The notes beneath the pieces are model-generated. The model was not told the DNA's origin and made no database searches. It saw nothing but the letters and a program-made list of their open reading frames with translations. Positions 8,900-19,107 of a DNA stretch of 64,000 nucleotides are shown in pieces; within the stretch, counting starts at the first letter, position 1, and every line of letters begins with the position of its first letter. This DNA is from Lewinella sp. JB7 (lineage in GTDB: Bacteria; Bacteroidota; Bacteroidia; Chitinophagales; Saprospiraceae), in assembly GCF_024297185.1 (NCBI RefSeq), contig NZ_JANCTD010000005.1:186001-250000 (forward strand), given 5' to 3'. Both the position numbers and the translations under genes were made by a program.

Positions 8900-9886
8900 T
8901 TATTTAACGATCAACATATTGCTCAAGCTGCCGTACCGGAGTACGTAGACTCCACCCGGAAGCGCATCCGGAATTCGAAAATTTACCTCTCCGTCCGCGG
9001 GAATGGGCCAGGACCGTATGGCCCGCCCGGTAACGTCGTACAGCGTGAGGTTTGCCGGCACCCGGTCGGCGGCCGTACGCAGGGTGACTTCTTGTCCCGT
9101 ACGGGCCGGATTCGGCCAGAGAGCGGGGCTAGTGGTTTCGGGCAAACCAACCACCGTACGAATCACTCCGAAGCGCTCGTACTGGCCGTCGAGGTCCGTC
9201 TGCGACAGCCGGTAATAGTTAGCTCCGGCAACGGGATCGGTATGGAGGTAACCGTACAGTTCACTCTCCTTGGTATTTCCCCGACTGTCGATGCGTGCGA
9301 TTTCCTGAAAGTCGGTGCCGTTGGTGCTATGTTCGATGGTAAAGTAGTCATTGGACTCCTCTACGGCCACCATCCATTCCAGTCGGACGCTCCGGGCTTG
9401 TACCGTTACGGCATTCCAGGAGGTGAGGGTTACCGGAAGTTGGCTGGCCGGCATGGACTGACAACTGGCACTGGCGCCGCAGTTGTTCAGTTGGGCTTCC
9501 AGGTCGGGAAATGAGAACTTTTCGTACGTCGTGCCCCCGTTCTGAATGGCGGACTTGTTGTGCAGGCCGACCAGACGGATAGTCGTGCCTTCGGAGATCC
9601 AGATATCGGTCGGGATGGTCAGGTTACCGTGCTTACCGACGGTTATCGTAACGTCGTCCGCGAGGATGATGCCGGGGTTACAGTCCGTTTTGAGGGTGGT
9701 GACCACCCACTCGTTGATGATGAGCTCACCGCGGAAGACGCCGTCGATTACGGCCGGGTTGTCCCCCTGCGCGCACTTGACGCAAATATCTTCCGTATTG
9801 CTGGCGATCGTACAGGTAGGCACCTGGGCACGGACGGGAGGGATGAGGGCCGTAGCCCCCATCAAAAAGAAGAAAACTCTTAACAT
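8900..9886 (-). CDS. T9SS cargo protein with a cysteine-rich N-terminal module (paralogue 1)
   Basis: The protein has 328 residues and a signal peptide at 1-20. The mature N-terminal module (about 22-140) starts CTIASNTEDICVKCAQG, contains NPAVIDGVFRGEL and has several cysteines that could form disulfides. After LPVTLTSWNAVTVQ, the common linker seen before the last two domains of Bacteroidota cargo, a fibronectin-like segment (about 165-245) and a T9SS sorting domain (about 253-328, WPNPARTGQEV ... LYDVTGRAI) follow. The module and overall plan match the next upstream gene at 10226-11209, so the two are tandem paralogues. The function of the module is unknown. Secretion through the T9SS to the cell surface is inferred from the C-terminal domain. 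Confidence 0.85.
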   Translation of the reverse strand: MLRVFFFLMGATALIPPVRAQVPTCTIASNTEDICVKCAQGDNPAVIDGVFRGELIINEWVVTTLKTDCNPGIILADDVTITVGKHGNLTIPTDIWISEGTTIRLVGLHNKSAIQNGGTTYEKFSFPDLEAQLNNCGASASCQSMPASQLPVTLTSWNAVTVQARSVRLEWMVAVEESNDYFTIEHSTNGTDFQEIARIDSRGNTKESELYGYLHTDPVAGANYYRLSQTDLDGQYERFGVIRTVVGLPETTSPALWPNPARTGQEVTLRTAADRVPANLTLYDVTGRAIRSWPIPADGEVNFRIPDALPGGVYVLRYGSLSNMLIVK

Positions 9887-10225
9887 AATGTGTCTGTTGC
9901 CAACCTCCGCAATCGCGGACGATTGAGTAAATGTCTCAGTGTCGAAATATCAGTATGCGAAAACTATAGGGTCGTGAGGCCTAGCTGCCTCACGAAAACA
10001 TTTGGGTGAGTTCCCCCGTTGGCCGGCCCGGTGCATTCCGGATCCCGGCGGATACTTAATCAGTCTCTGGGAGTTTATTTGTTACGTCGGGCAAAGTCAA
10101 ACGGCCGGAACAAGTGGGATGGTCGAGTTTAAGTGAGCGGTGCGTTAACTACGGAGTGTCAGGGGCCGTCCGGCGGGGGCTACCTGCCGGACGGCCGATC
10201 GAACACGGGAGTGACCACCAATCGC
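9887..10225. other. Intergenic region with two hairpins between the tandem paralogues
   Basis: These 339 bases contain no gene. A perfect 8-bp inverted repeat (CGTGAGGC / GCCTCACG, loop 6) lies at 9974-9995, and an 11-bp inverted repeat at 10164-10196 is listed separately. The segment at 9887-9970 probably carries the promoter of the 8900-9886 gene. No RNA gene was recognised. Confidence 0.5.
10164..10196 (-). terminator. Strong hairpin downstream of the upstream paralogue, possible terminator
   Basis: GGCCGTCCGGC (10164-10174) pairs perfectly with GCCGGACGGCC (10186-10196) around an 11-base loop. It lies 29 bases beyond the stop of the 10226-11209 gene. No T-tract follows on either strand, so it may protect or pause transcripts rather than act as a classical intrinsic terminator. 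Confidence 0.4.
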
Positions 10226-11209
10226 CTAGCGAACGACCAGCAGTTGACTGCTGCGACCGTGACGGATCACGTAAACACCGTTCGCAACGCTAGCGGGTAG
10301 TTGAATACGCGTAGACTGGTCGGGGGCGGTGGGGTAAGATCCGATGATGCGACCATCAATGTGGTGCAGGGTTACCGGACTGCGTTCCTGTACGTCCAGG
10401 CCGCGGACTACGATCTCCTGTCCGGGGTGGGCGGGGTTGGGGGAAAGGGTCTGCCGGGATTCGGTAGAGGCCGCTACCGCACTGATCACGCCGAAACGGT
10501 TAATGGTGCCGTCGATATCGTGCTGGCAAAGCCGGTAGTAATTAAATCCTGCTGTGGGACTGAGGTGGTGGTAAGTATAGTCCTGCACACTACTGGTGTT
10601 GGTACTTCCTGGCACGATGGCGAGCTTGCTAAACGTAAGTCCGTCGATGCTGTGCTCGACCGTGTAGTAGTCATTATCGGTTTCGCTGGCGGTGCTCCAG
10701 CTGAGGGCGATGCCCGCTGGGGTGGGGATGGCATCCCAGCTCAGTAGGGTAACCGGGAGTTGGCTGCTGCCGCCGCCGCCTACGCCGCCTACGCCGCCGC
10801 TGCCGGCGGGGGGGGACATGATGGCCGCCAGATCGTCGTAAGTGTTCGGTCCGCTATAGGTAAAGTTCGTTCCGAATGCATTTATCAGTCCACCGTGTAC
10901 GTGGTGACCGGTAACCGTTGTGGTGGTGCCTTCCTGTACATAAGGATCGGCGGCGAAGTACAGGTCGTTCCGCTTGTCGATGTCGATAGCAACGTTGTTG
11001 GCAAACGTTACGGTAGCCAGGCAGGAAGCCGAGATCGTATAAGTGGTATTGATACGGAGAGTACCGGTAAACACGCCATTAACGAGGGCGGGGTTGGTGC
11101 CGCTGGAGCAGGTAGTGCAGAAATCGGCGGAGGCATTGTTAATGGTGCAGGTCTGAGCAGCCATAAACAGGCTCAGCCCCGTAAGGGCGAGAGTAAAAAT
11201 GAATCTCAT
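10226..11209 (-). CDS. T9SS cargo protein with a cysteine-rich N-terminal module (paralogue 2)
   Basis: The chosen ATG at 11209 gives 327 residues with a clean signal peptide (MRFIFTLALTGLSLFMAAQ). An in-frame extension of 73 codons upstream is basic and not signal-like, so it was discarded. The mature module (about 20-135) begins CTINNASADFCTTCSSG and contains NPALVNGVFTGTL, matching paralogue 1. A glycine linker, GGVGGVGGGGSS, precedes LPVTLLSWDAIPTP, a fibronectin-like segment and a T9SS sorting domain (about 250-327, LSPNPAHPGQEI). The glycine linker is encoded by GCC-rich short repeats, and an 8-base C tract (on the coding strand) lies next to it at 10808-10815; these are possible slippage sites. 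The function is unknown and a surface or secreted location is inferred. Confidence 0.83.
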   Translation of the reverse strand: MRFIFTLALTGLSLFMAAQTCTINNASADFCTTCSSGTNPALVNGVFTGTLRINTTYTISASCLATVTFANNVAIDIDKRNDLYFAADPYVQEGTTTTVTGHHVHGGLINAFGTNFTYSGPNTYDDLAAIMSPPAGSGGVGGVGGGGSSQLPVTLLSWDAIPTPAGIALSWSTASETDNDYYTVEHSIDGLTFSKLAIVPGSTNTSSVQDYTYHHLSPTAGFNYYRLCQHDIDGTINRFGVISAVAASTESRQTLSPNPAHPGQEIVVRGLDVQERSPVTLHHIDGRIIGSYPTAPDQSTRIQLPASVANGVYVIRHGRSSQLLVVR

Positions 11210-11789
11210 GAAAAGGTGTTTAGTGTCGGATCCCGGGATATCCCGGACATCCAAAATTCGCTTTAAACAGTGTCTGGAAAGGCAAAAACCCTTCCGTCTT
11301 AAAAAACTAAGTCGGTCACTGTTCTTGCCTACATAAAGGCTGAAACGGCAACCTGATTTCGCCTTAACCCGCCCTTGTTCTGAACGGCCGGTTTGGTGTT
11401 CTGAACGGTCATTGCTGGTCGCGACCACATGGAAGCTAAAGCAACCGCCCTTACACCTAAGACGCGCGTCCGGAGATCGGTCACCAAATCCAACCTCTTA
11501 AATTTTTAGCGGTTTCCTGGCTCCGGACATCTATAAAACGGGCGGATCGTATGTGTATTGCGACTTGTATGTGTGTACGCGCAATATTTTCAGAATGATG
11601 ATAATTCAGCAAAATAAGGGCCATGGAGCCATTTGAGCCCCATTTTATGCCGAAACAGCGATGGGAGTGGAATAAAATTTGTTAACGTTTTCCCGCCCAC
11701 GTTAACGGACGACAATTTTCCGGTAAACCTGCCCGGGAAAAAATATTCCCGCGCCCGGCGTATGCGACACGACCGCTTTCTTTGCACCT
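11210..11789. other. Divergent promoter region upstream of metG and the T9SS cargo gene
   Basis: These 580 bases between divergent genes hold no recognisable gene. They are AT-richer than the surroundings from about 11490 to 11700. Visible structures are a direct repeat GTTCTGAACGG at 11377 and 11398 (21 bases apart, two helical turns), an inverted repeat at 11681-11706, and a small GGGAA/TTCCC hairpin near 11732-11750. A weak TTTCTTTGC box lies just before the metG start. Short frames in both directions look random. Confidence 0.5.
11681..11706. promoter_or_regulatory. Operator-like perfect inverted repeat upstream of metG
   Basis: GTTAACGT at 11681-11688 and ACGTTAAC at 11699-11706 form a perfect 8-bp dyad with a 10-base spacer, ending 83 bases before the metG start. 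The spacing suits a dimeric DNA-binding protein, but no regulator is identified. It could also be a chance dyad in an AT-rich promoter. Confidence 0.35.
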
Positions 11790-13925
<2,136 letters not shown>

Positions 13926-13937
13926 CAGTTAATCCCC

Positions 13938-13946
13938 TATTTTTGC
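13938..13946 (+). promoter_or_regulatory. Bacteroidota-type -7 box (TATTTTTGC)
   Basis: The nonamer fits the TAnnTTTGY consensus of the Bacteroidota housekeeping sigma factor and lies 26 bases upstream of the acyltransferase start. A clear -33 TTTG partner is not seen. Confidence 0.45.
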
Positions 13947-13971
13947 GGCCTGGCTATCCCCCCAAACCCGG

Positions 13972-15018
13972 TTGCGTGTGCCCAATGAAAAGAGACGGGA
14001 CCATAAGTTAGATTTGCTGCGGTACGTGGGACTGGTCATGATCGTGGCCGCTCATCTGACGCCCCCCGCCCTCCTTTTTCAACTGCGAAATTTTGATGTA
14101 CCCCTCATGGTACTGGTATCCGGCGCATCCTATCGCCTTGCGTACCGGCCCGGGATCGACTACCCCCGCTACGTCTGGAAGCGCTTCAAGCGGCTGGTGT
14201 TCCCCGTCTGGCTGTTCCTGATTTTCTACTTCGCGGCCCTTGCGGTGCTGGCCCCCGGCAACGACAATCTGCGGGCGCAGATGATCGCCGAAAGTTTTAT
14301 GTTGTTCGAGGGCATCGGCTACGTGTGGATCATCCGGGTGTTTCTGCTGATGGCCCTGGTGGCCCCGCTGCTTTACCGCATACACCAAAGTGTTGATTCC
14401 GATACGCGCTTCGTCCTGCTGTTTTTGTGCGGGCTGTTCCTCTACCAGGGGTTCAATTTCTTGTCCGTAGAGCAGTGGCTCGGCACCCCGGGGAAGGTGG
14501 TGGTCGAATCCGTATTGTACTACCTCATTCCCTACGCCCTGGTCTACGCGCTCGGTATCCGACTAGCGCAACTGTCGCCGCGCCACCTGCGGGCGCTCTT
14601 TGCCGGTTTCCTGCTGAGTTTTATCGGGCTGGCCGTTGTGCTGTGGGTGGGGGAGGGTGACTTCGTGCCTACTCAGGACTATAAATATCCCGTGACCTAT
14701 TACTACCTGTCGTACGCCCTGATGGTGTCGCTGGGCCTCTGGCTGAAGGGGCAGCAACTCTGGGACATACTGCCCGGGCGCGTACGGACGTACGTCCTGT
14801 TCACCTCCCGGAACAGCATCTGGATCTATCTCTGGCACATTCCCCTGGTCAAGCTGTCCCAGCAGGTAGATCTGCCCTTCGTCGTTGAATACCCACTCAC
14901 CATTGCCGTAGCAACGCTAATCGCCTACGTTCAGGTCATCCTGGTCGGCCGGGTCCTTGTGCCCGGGATCGGTAGCGACCGGTGCCGGAAGAATCTCCGG
15001 ATGATCCTTACCGGTTAG
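13972..15018 (+). CDS. Membrane acyltransferase of the acyltransferase-3 family
   Basis: The protein has 348 residues and about ten hydrophobic segments. The N-terminus has the family signature KLDLLRYVGLVMIVAAHL, in which the conserved Arg and His belong to the proposed active site. Members transfer acyl groups (often acetyl or succinyl) from the cytoplasm to lipids or polysaccharides at the membrane; the acceptor cannot be told here. TTG at 13972 is the furthest upstream start, and GTG at 13978 is an equally plausible one; no good ribosome-binding site distinguishes them. Any later start would remove the signature. The PAP2 phosphatase follows 33 bases later on the same strand, which suggests both act on membrane lipids or lipid-linked intermediates. 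Confidence 0.85.
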   Translation: MRVPNEKRRDHKLDLLRYVGLVMIVAAHLTPPALLFQLRNFDVPLMVLVSGASYRLAYRPGIDYPRYVWKRFKRLVFPVWLFLIFYFAALAVLAPGNDNLRAQMIAESFMLFEGIGYVWIIRVFLLMALVAPLLYRIHQSVDSDTRFVLLFLCGLFLYQGFNFLSVEQWLGTPGKVVVESVLYYLIPYALVYALGIRLAQLSPRHLRALFAGFLLSFIGLAVVLWVGEGDFVPTQDYKYPVTYYYLSYALMVSLGLWLKGQQLWDILPGRVRTYVLFTSRNSIWIYLWHIPLVKLSQQVDLPFVVEYPLTIAVATLIAYVQVILVGRVLVPGIGSDRCRKNLRMILTG

Positions 15019-15051
15019 AAGCATTGCCGGAGCCGATCGCCTAAAAGTCGG

Positions 15052-15774
15052 GTGAGCACAGAACAAAGCGGAAGGAATGCGGGTAGCCCAATCACAGTCA
15101 CCGAACCCATGCCCTTTCAGCTGCACAAACCGCGGGAGATCTCCCTGGTCCTGACCGGTATCGCTTTACTCATAGCGGCCGTTTGCGTGGATCGGCGCGA
15201 CACGGAACCCGTATTCTCGCCCTACCAGGATGGGTACACCGGAGACGAAATAAATCCCCTGGATCGCCTGGGTTATACGACCCGCGACGAACGGGCCGGA
15301 CGGCTGGCCGATGCCGGACTCTACGGTGGACCCACATTGCCCCTCCTGCTATCGCTGGACCCGCGCGCCCGCTACCATTATCCGACGGTTCTCCTCCTGT
15401 GGCTTCAGACAATGCTGCTGACCTTTTCCCTTTCCAGTCTGATCAAAAACACCGTAAGCCGGCCGCGTCCGTACATCTACAACGAGGACTGGGAACTGGA
15501 ACGCAAGCTTACCCGCAAGGACCGGGCGGCCTTTATTTCCGGACACGCCGCGAACGCCACGGCGGGAGCGGTACTCTTCGCTTCCCTTCTTTCGGCCTAC
15601 GATAATCGTTTCAGCTGGCATGCCCGGGTCCTGGCCACGCTCGTTGCCGGGGGCACGGCCTACCTACGGGTCAAGGCCGGCAAACACTGGATTACGGACG
15701 TAACGGCGGGGGTGCTCCTGGGCGGCGGGATCGCGGGAGCCGTGGTTCGTTGGCACAGAAGCGAGGAAGACTAG
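15052..15774 (+). CDS. PAP2-family membrane phosphatase
   Basis: The frame of 240 residues contains all three acid-phosphatase signatures of the PAP2 superfamily: KNTVSRPRPY (about 141-150), SGHA (about 169-172) and the RVKAGKHWITDV segment (about 207-218) with the catalytic histidine. Several hydrophobic segments flank them. Enzymes of this family remove phosphate from phosphatidate, undecaprenyl diphosphate or similar lipids. The start is GTG at 15052; ATG at 15109 (MPFQLHKPREISL) is an alternative that gives a shorter N-terminus before the first membrane segment. It follows the acyltransferase closely. Lipid substrate and physiological role are not resolvable from sequence. Confidence 0.85.
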   Translation: MSTEQSGRNAGSPITVTEPMPFQLHKPREISLVLTGIALLIAAVCVDRRDTEPVFSPYQDGYTGDEINPLDRLGYTTRDERAGRLADAGLYGGPTLPLLLSLDPRARYHYPTVLLLWLQTMLLTFSLSSLIKNTVSRPRPYIYNEDWELERKLTRKDRAAFISGHAANATAGAVLFASLLSAYDNRFSWHARVLATLVAGGTAYLRVKAGKHWITDVTAGVLLGGGIAGAVVRWHRSEED

Positions 15775-15900
15775 GCAGGGAGTCGGCGGATTTTTGCAGC
15801 TTTGCGGACACACGGATCCGGCCGACCGCCGAACCATCCGTGCTACCCGTTCGTTCCCCTAGCGAAAATTCGCTGTTATATTCGCGATTAAACGTCCCTT

Positions 15901-16644
15901 ATGAAGTTGCTTGTTTGCGTCAGTAAGACGCCCGAGACCACCACTAAAATTCAGTTGACCGCCGATGGTAAGGAAATCGATACCGCCGGTGTACAGTACA
16001 TCATGAACCCCTACGATGAGTGGTACGCCCTCGTACGCGCGCTGGAACTGAAGGAGTCGGCGGGCGGCTCCGTAACTATTCTGAACGTCGGACCGGCCGA
16101 CAACGATTCGGTCATCCGCAAGGGGCTGGCCATCGGAGCGGACGACGCGGTTCGCATCGACGTAAGTGAGGAAAAGGACAGTCTGTACACCGCCCGGCAG
16201 ATTGCGGAGTACGCGAAGTCGCAGGCCTACGACATTATCTTTTTCGGCAAGGAGACCATTAGTTACAACGGTTCCGAAGTCGGGGCCATGGTAGCCGAAT
16301 TTCTCGATCTGCCCTACGTCGGAGAGGCGAGCCACCTCGAGGTAGACGGCGGCAAGGCCACCATTACCCGGGATATCGAGGGGGGCGAAGAGGTGATCGA
16401 GGTAGACACCCCCGTGGCCGTCAGCGCCGCTAAGGGCATGGCCGAACAACGGATACCGAATATGCGGGGCATCATGATGGCCAAGCGAAAGCCGCTCGAA
16501 GTGGTCGCCGCCGTCGATTACCCCGATACCACCCGCATCGTTACCTACGAAAAGCCGGAAGAGAAGGGCAGCGTAAAGCTCATCGATCCCGATAATATGG
16601 ACGAGCTGGTGCGCCTCCTGCACGAGGAAGCTAAGGTGATCTGA
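15901..16644 (+). CDS. etfB: Electron transfer flavoprotein subunit beta
   Basis: This 247-residue protein has the usual length and start of EtfB (MKLLVCVSKTPETTTKIQL, then IMNPYDEWYALVRALELKE). It contains the AMP-binding region (GADDAVRID) and the typical central recognition-loop region after IEGGEEVIEV. EtfAB is a soluble heterodimer that carries electrons from acyl-CoA dehydrogenases and related enzymes to the membrane ETF:quinone oxidoreductase. The alpha subunit follows 51 bases downstream. The 126-base gap before the gene contains AT-rich segments with partial -7 boxes near 15789 and 15800, but no convincing consensus. Neither flanking gene is linked functionally. Confidence 0.96.
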   Translation: MKLLVCVSKTPETTTKIQLTADGKEIDTAGVQYIMNPYDEWYALVRALELKESAGGSVTILNVGPADNDSVIRKGLAIGADDAVRIDVSEEKDSLYTARQIAEYAKSQAYDIIFFGKETISYNGSEVGAMVAEFLDLPYVGEASHLEVDGGKATITRDIEGGEEVIEVDTPVAVSAAKGMAEQRIPNMRGIMMAKRKPLEVVAAVDYPDTTRIVTYEKPEEKGSVKLIDPDNMDELVRLLHEEAKVI

Positions 16645-16695
16645 TCACCCGCTCCCGACTTCATTCTTTTCCCAAACCAAAAAAAGCATACCATC

Positions 16696-17655
16696 ATGGT
16701 ATTAGTATACGCAGAGGCCACCAACGGTCAATTCAAGAAGGCGGCCCACGAAGTAATCACCTACGGCAAAAAGACGGCCGACATACTCGGTACCGAGTGT
16801 CACGCCCTGGTCCTGGGAGACACCCCGGGAGCCGAGGCCCTCGGAAAGTACGGAGCCGGCAAGGTGTACCGGGTCAGCGGTGCTTCACTGGCGGCCTTCG
16901 ACGCGGCCGTCTATACCGCGGCCATCGCCGATGCCGCGAAGCAACTGGGCGCCACGGTCATCATCCTGTCGCACAACAGCACGGGCAAGAACATTACGGG
17001 ACGACTCGCCGCGCGCCTCGAGGCCGGTTCGGTACCGGGAGCTAATACCGTTCCCGAAATGCGCGACGGTTACTTCACGGTACGCAAGCCCGTATTCTCG
17101 GGAAAGGCCTTCGCCGACGTGCAGCTGCTTACGGACGTAAAAATCATCAGCGTAGCCGGCAACTCCATTCCGGTGAAGGAATCGGGCGCGGAAGCTAGCG
17201 TCGAAACGCTGGAAATAAGCCTGCCGGAGCCCCGGACGAAGGTCGTCAAACACCAGGTGGCGACCGGACGGGTCCCGCTGCCCGAAGCCGAACTCGTCGT
17301 GAGTGGCGGCCGGGGCCTCAAGGGTCCCGAAAACTGGGGCGTGATCGAAGATCTGGCGGAGGCGCTGGGAGCTACGACCGCCTGCAGCCGTCCGGTGGCC
17401 GATTCGGACTGGCGTCCCCACCATGAGCACGTAGGTCAGACGGGAGTAGCGATTCGCCCGAACCTCTACATCGCGGCCGGCATCAGCGGTGCCATCCAGC
17501 ACCTGGCCGGCGTGAATAACTCAAAAACGATCGTCGTCATCAATTCGGATGCCGATGCCCCCTTCTTTAAGGCTGCCGACTACGGAGTGGTGGGCGACCT
17601 GTTCGAAGTGCTTCCGCGCCTGACGGAGGCCGTCAAGAAGTACCGCGGACAGTAA
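16696..17655 (+). CDS. etfA: Electron transfer flavoprotein subunit alpha
   Basis: The protein has 319 residues, the usual EtfA length. The N-terminal part resembles the EtfB fold. The C-terminal FAD-binding domain carries the family signature: [12 protein letters not shown] (about 201-212), [19 protein letters not shown] (about 254-272), and [21 protein letters not shown] near the end. It binds FAD and forms the electron-carrying heterodimer with EtfB, encoded just upstream. The two genes form a simple etfBA operon. The ATG is preceded by an A-rich stretch rather than a strong Shine-Dalgarno sequence, as is common in this phylum. The stop lies 4 bases from the convergent T9SS cargo gene, with no obvious terminator between them. 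Confidence 0.96.
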   Translation: MVLVYAEATNGQFKKAAHEVITYGKKTADILGTECHALVLGDTPGAEALGKYGAGKVYRVSGASLAAFDAAVYTAAIADAAKQLGATVIILSHNSTGKNITGRLAARLEAGSVPGANTVPEMRDGYFTVRKPVFSGKAFADVQLLTDVKIISVAGNSIPVKESGAEASVETLEISLPEPRTKVVKHQVATGRVPLPEAELVVSGGRGLKGPENWGVIEDLAEALGATTACSRPVADSDWRPHHEHVGQTGVAIRPNLYIAAGISGAIQHLAGVNNSKTIVVINSDADAPFFKAADYGVVGDLFEVLPRLTEAVKKYRGQ

Positions 17656-17659
17656 TTCA

Positions 17660-18976
17660 CTAGTCGATCAGAAGCCGCCGGGTAACGGGCTGCTCCCCTC
17701 CGATGTGCAGCAGGTACAGGCCGGCGGCCAGCGAGACGGTCGGTAAGTACTGGGTCCGGCCACTGATGCGGAAGGTCGTAATGAGTTGACCTGTATTAGA
17801 ATATAGGCTTCCGACTTCGCCTTCCCGGCCGGCGGCCCGGATCCGGACAGCGCCGGCGGTCGCCGGTTGGGGCCAGATCTCCAGGGGTGGCTGTATTTGC
17901 CCCTCCCGGACCGTCAGGATCGTAGAGTAGTGAACGGCTCCGTCGAAGTCGACCTGCCGCAGCCGGTAGCGCAGTTGTTCCGGCGGTGCGTCGGTGTCCA
18001 AAAAGGTGTAGTCCGCCCCGTCTACCTCGTTCAGTGCCGTAACCCGGCCTACCGTCTCCCAGGCCGGTTCCCGCGTCGAACTCCGCTCCACGGCGAAAAA
18101 AGCCGCGTCCACTTCGCTGGCGGTCGACCAGTCGAGGCGCACGCCTCCGGATGTACGCTTACCGTTGAAGGAAGCGTAGGTGACCGGCGCGCTGGAGGTC
18201 ACGGCGAAGCTGTAGTTGGCGCCCCCATTGTTGTTGAAGGTGATGGTGCGCAGGTCGGCGTTGGCGGCCGTGACGGCACTTGTGATTGGGTTTGCATTAG
18301 ATGTAGCTGATGACAGCAAGTAGTAACTCACTGTTTCACCTTCAGTTAACCCCTCACCAGGAATATTACCAGTAAAGGTACCATCATCATTGTCAGTCAT
18401 CGCTACTATAAAAGAAGAAGCAAATCCGTCGTCCGAATAACGGATGTACATATTCTGACGGTTTTTGATAGTTTGACCTGCTCCTAAAGTTGCTGTTATC
18501 GATACTGACGTATTAGGTGGAGAAACTCCGTCTGACACGGTTGAAGTCACGTTGTTAATTTCCCGGACCGCATCCGTCAGTCTCCAGAAAATGAACTGTC
18601 CCGACTGGTTGGCCTGGGGAGTTTTGAATACATACGTTCGTTGGCTGCCGTTGGTCCGAAAAGATCCCGTGGTGCAGGGCTGCACACCATTAATGACGGA
18701 TCCATCGAGGGTGCCGATGTCGAGGTTGCCGGAACACCCGGAGGGGCCAACCTCAATGCGGGTGCCGGAAGCATTGCGGGTAACGAGGCGGAAGGTTTTC
18801 TGGCCGGAGTTGGTTACGGTGATCACGCCACGCTGCGTACCGCCGATGGAGGAGGTGAAGAGTACGTCGCTACCGGAAGCGGAGAAGGGGGACTGGCCGG
18901 CCGTTGCATACTGCCCCGAAACAGTTGCCGCCGCCAACAGGGCGAGGGCAAAAAAATAAAACTTGGTCATTTTCAT
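17660..18976 (-). CDS. T9SS cargo protein with an AT-rich internal beta domain
   Basis: The ATG at 18976 (MKMTKFYFFALALLAAATVSGQ) gives about 438 residues with a clean signal peptide; a longer frame of 7 residues is less signal-like. The N-terminal domain (about 20-140) looks like a beta sandwich, with FTSSIGGTQRGVITVTNSG. The middle domain (about 140-235) contains VSITATLGAG, MYIRYSDDGF and GNIPGEGLTEGETVSYYLLSS; it resembles the beta domain found next to secreted enzymes in Bacteroidota. A fibronectin-like segment and a T9SS sorting domain (about 365-438, EIWPQPATAGAVRI) follow. The DNA for the middle domain (18285-18560) is clearly AT-richer than the rest of the gene, which suggests it was acquired separately. 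The function is unknown. Confidence 0.83.
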   Translation of the reverse strand: MKMTKFYFFALALLAAATVSGQYATAGQSPFSASGSDVLFTSSIGGTQRGVITVTNSGQKTFRLVTRNASGTRIEVGPSGCSGNLDIGTLDGSVINGVQPCTTGSFRTNGSQRTYVFKTPQANQSGQFIFWRLTDAVREINNVTSTVSDGVSPPNTSVSITATLGAGQTIKNRQNMYIRYSDDGFASSFIVAMTDNDDGTFTGNIPGEGLTEGETVSYYLLSSATSNANPITSAVTAANADLRTITFNNNGGANYSFAVTSSAPVTYASFNGKRTSGGVRLDWSTASEVDAAFFAVERSSTREPAWETVGRVTALNEVDGADYTFLDTDAPPEQLRYRLRQVDFDGAVHYSTILTVREGQIQPPLEIWPQPATAGAVRIRAAGREGEVGSLYSNTGQLITTFRISGRTQYLPTVSLAAGLYLLHIGGEQPVTRRLLID

Positions 18977-19107
18977 GAGTTGATTACAAGTCGTCACAGA
19001 CTTTAGAAAGCATTGAATCGTTTACACATTCCCATAAATTGTATGTGAAGGATTTTTAAGAACTCGCGAAGGGGCGGATCGGTGGGTGCCTGCCGGCTCC
19101 GCAAGTC

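Noticed and set aside
11210-11789. tRNA, riboswitch or T-box-like leader upstream of metG
   Set aside because: No cloverleaf pairing, no conserved S-box, SAM or T-box elements, and no long leader structure was found by eye.
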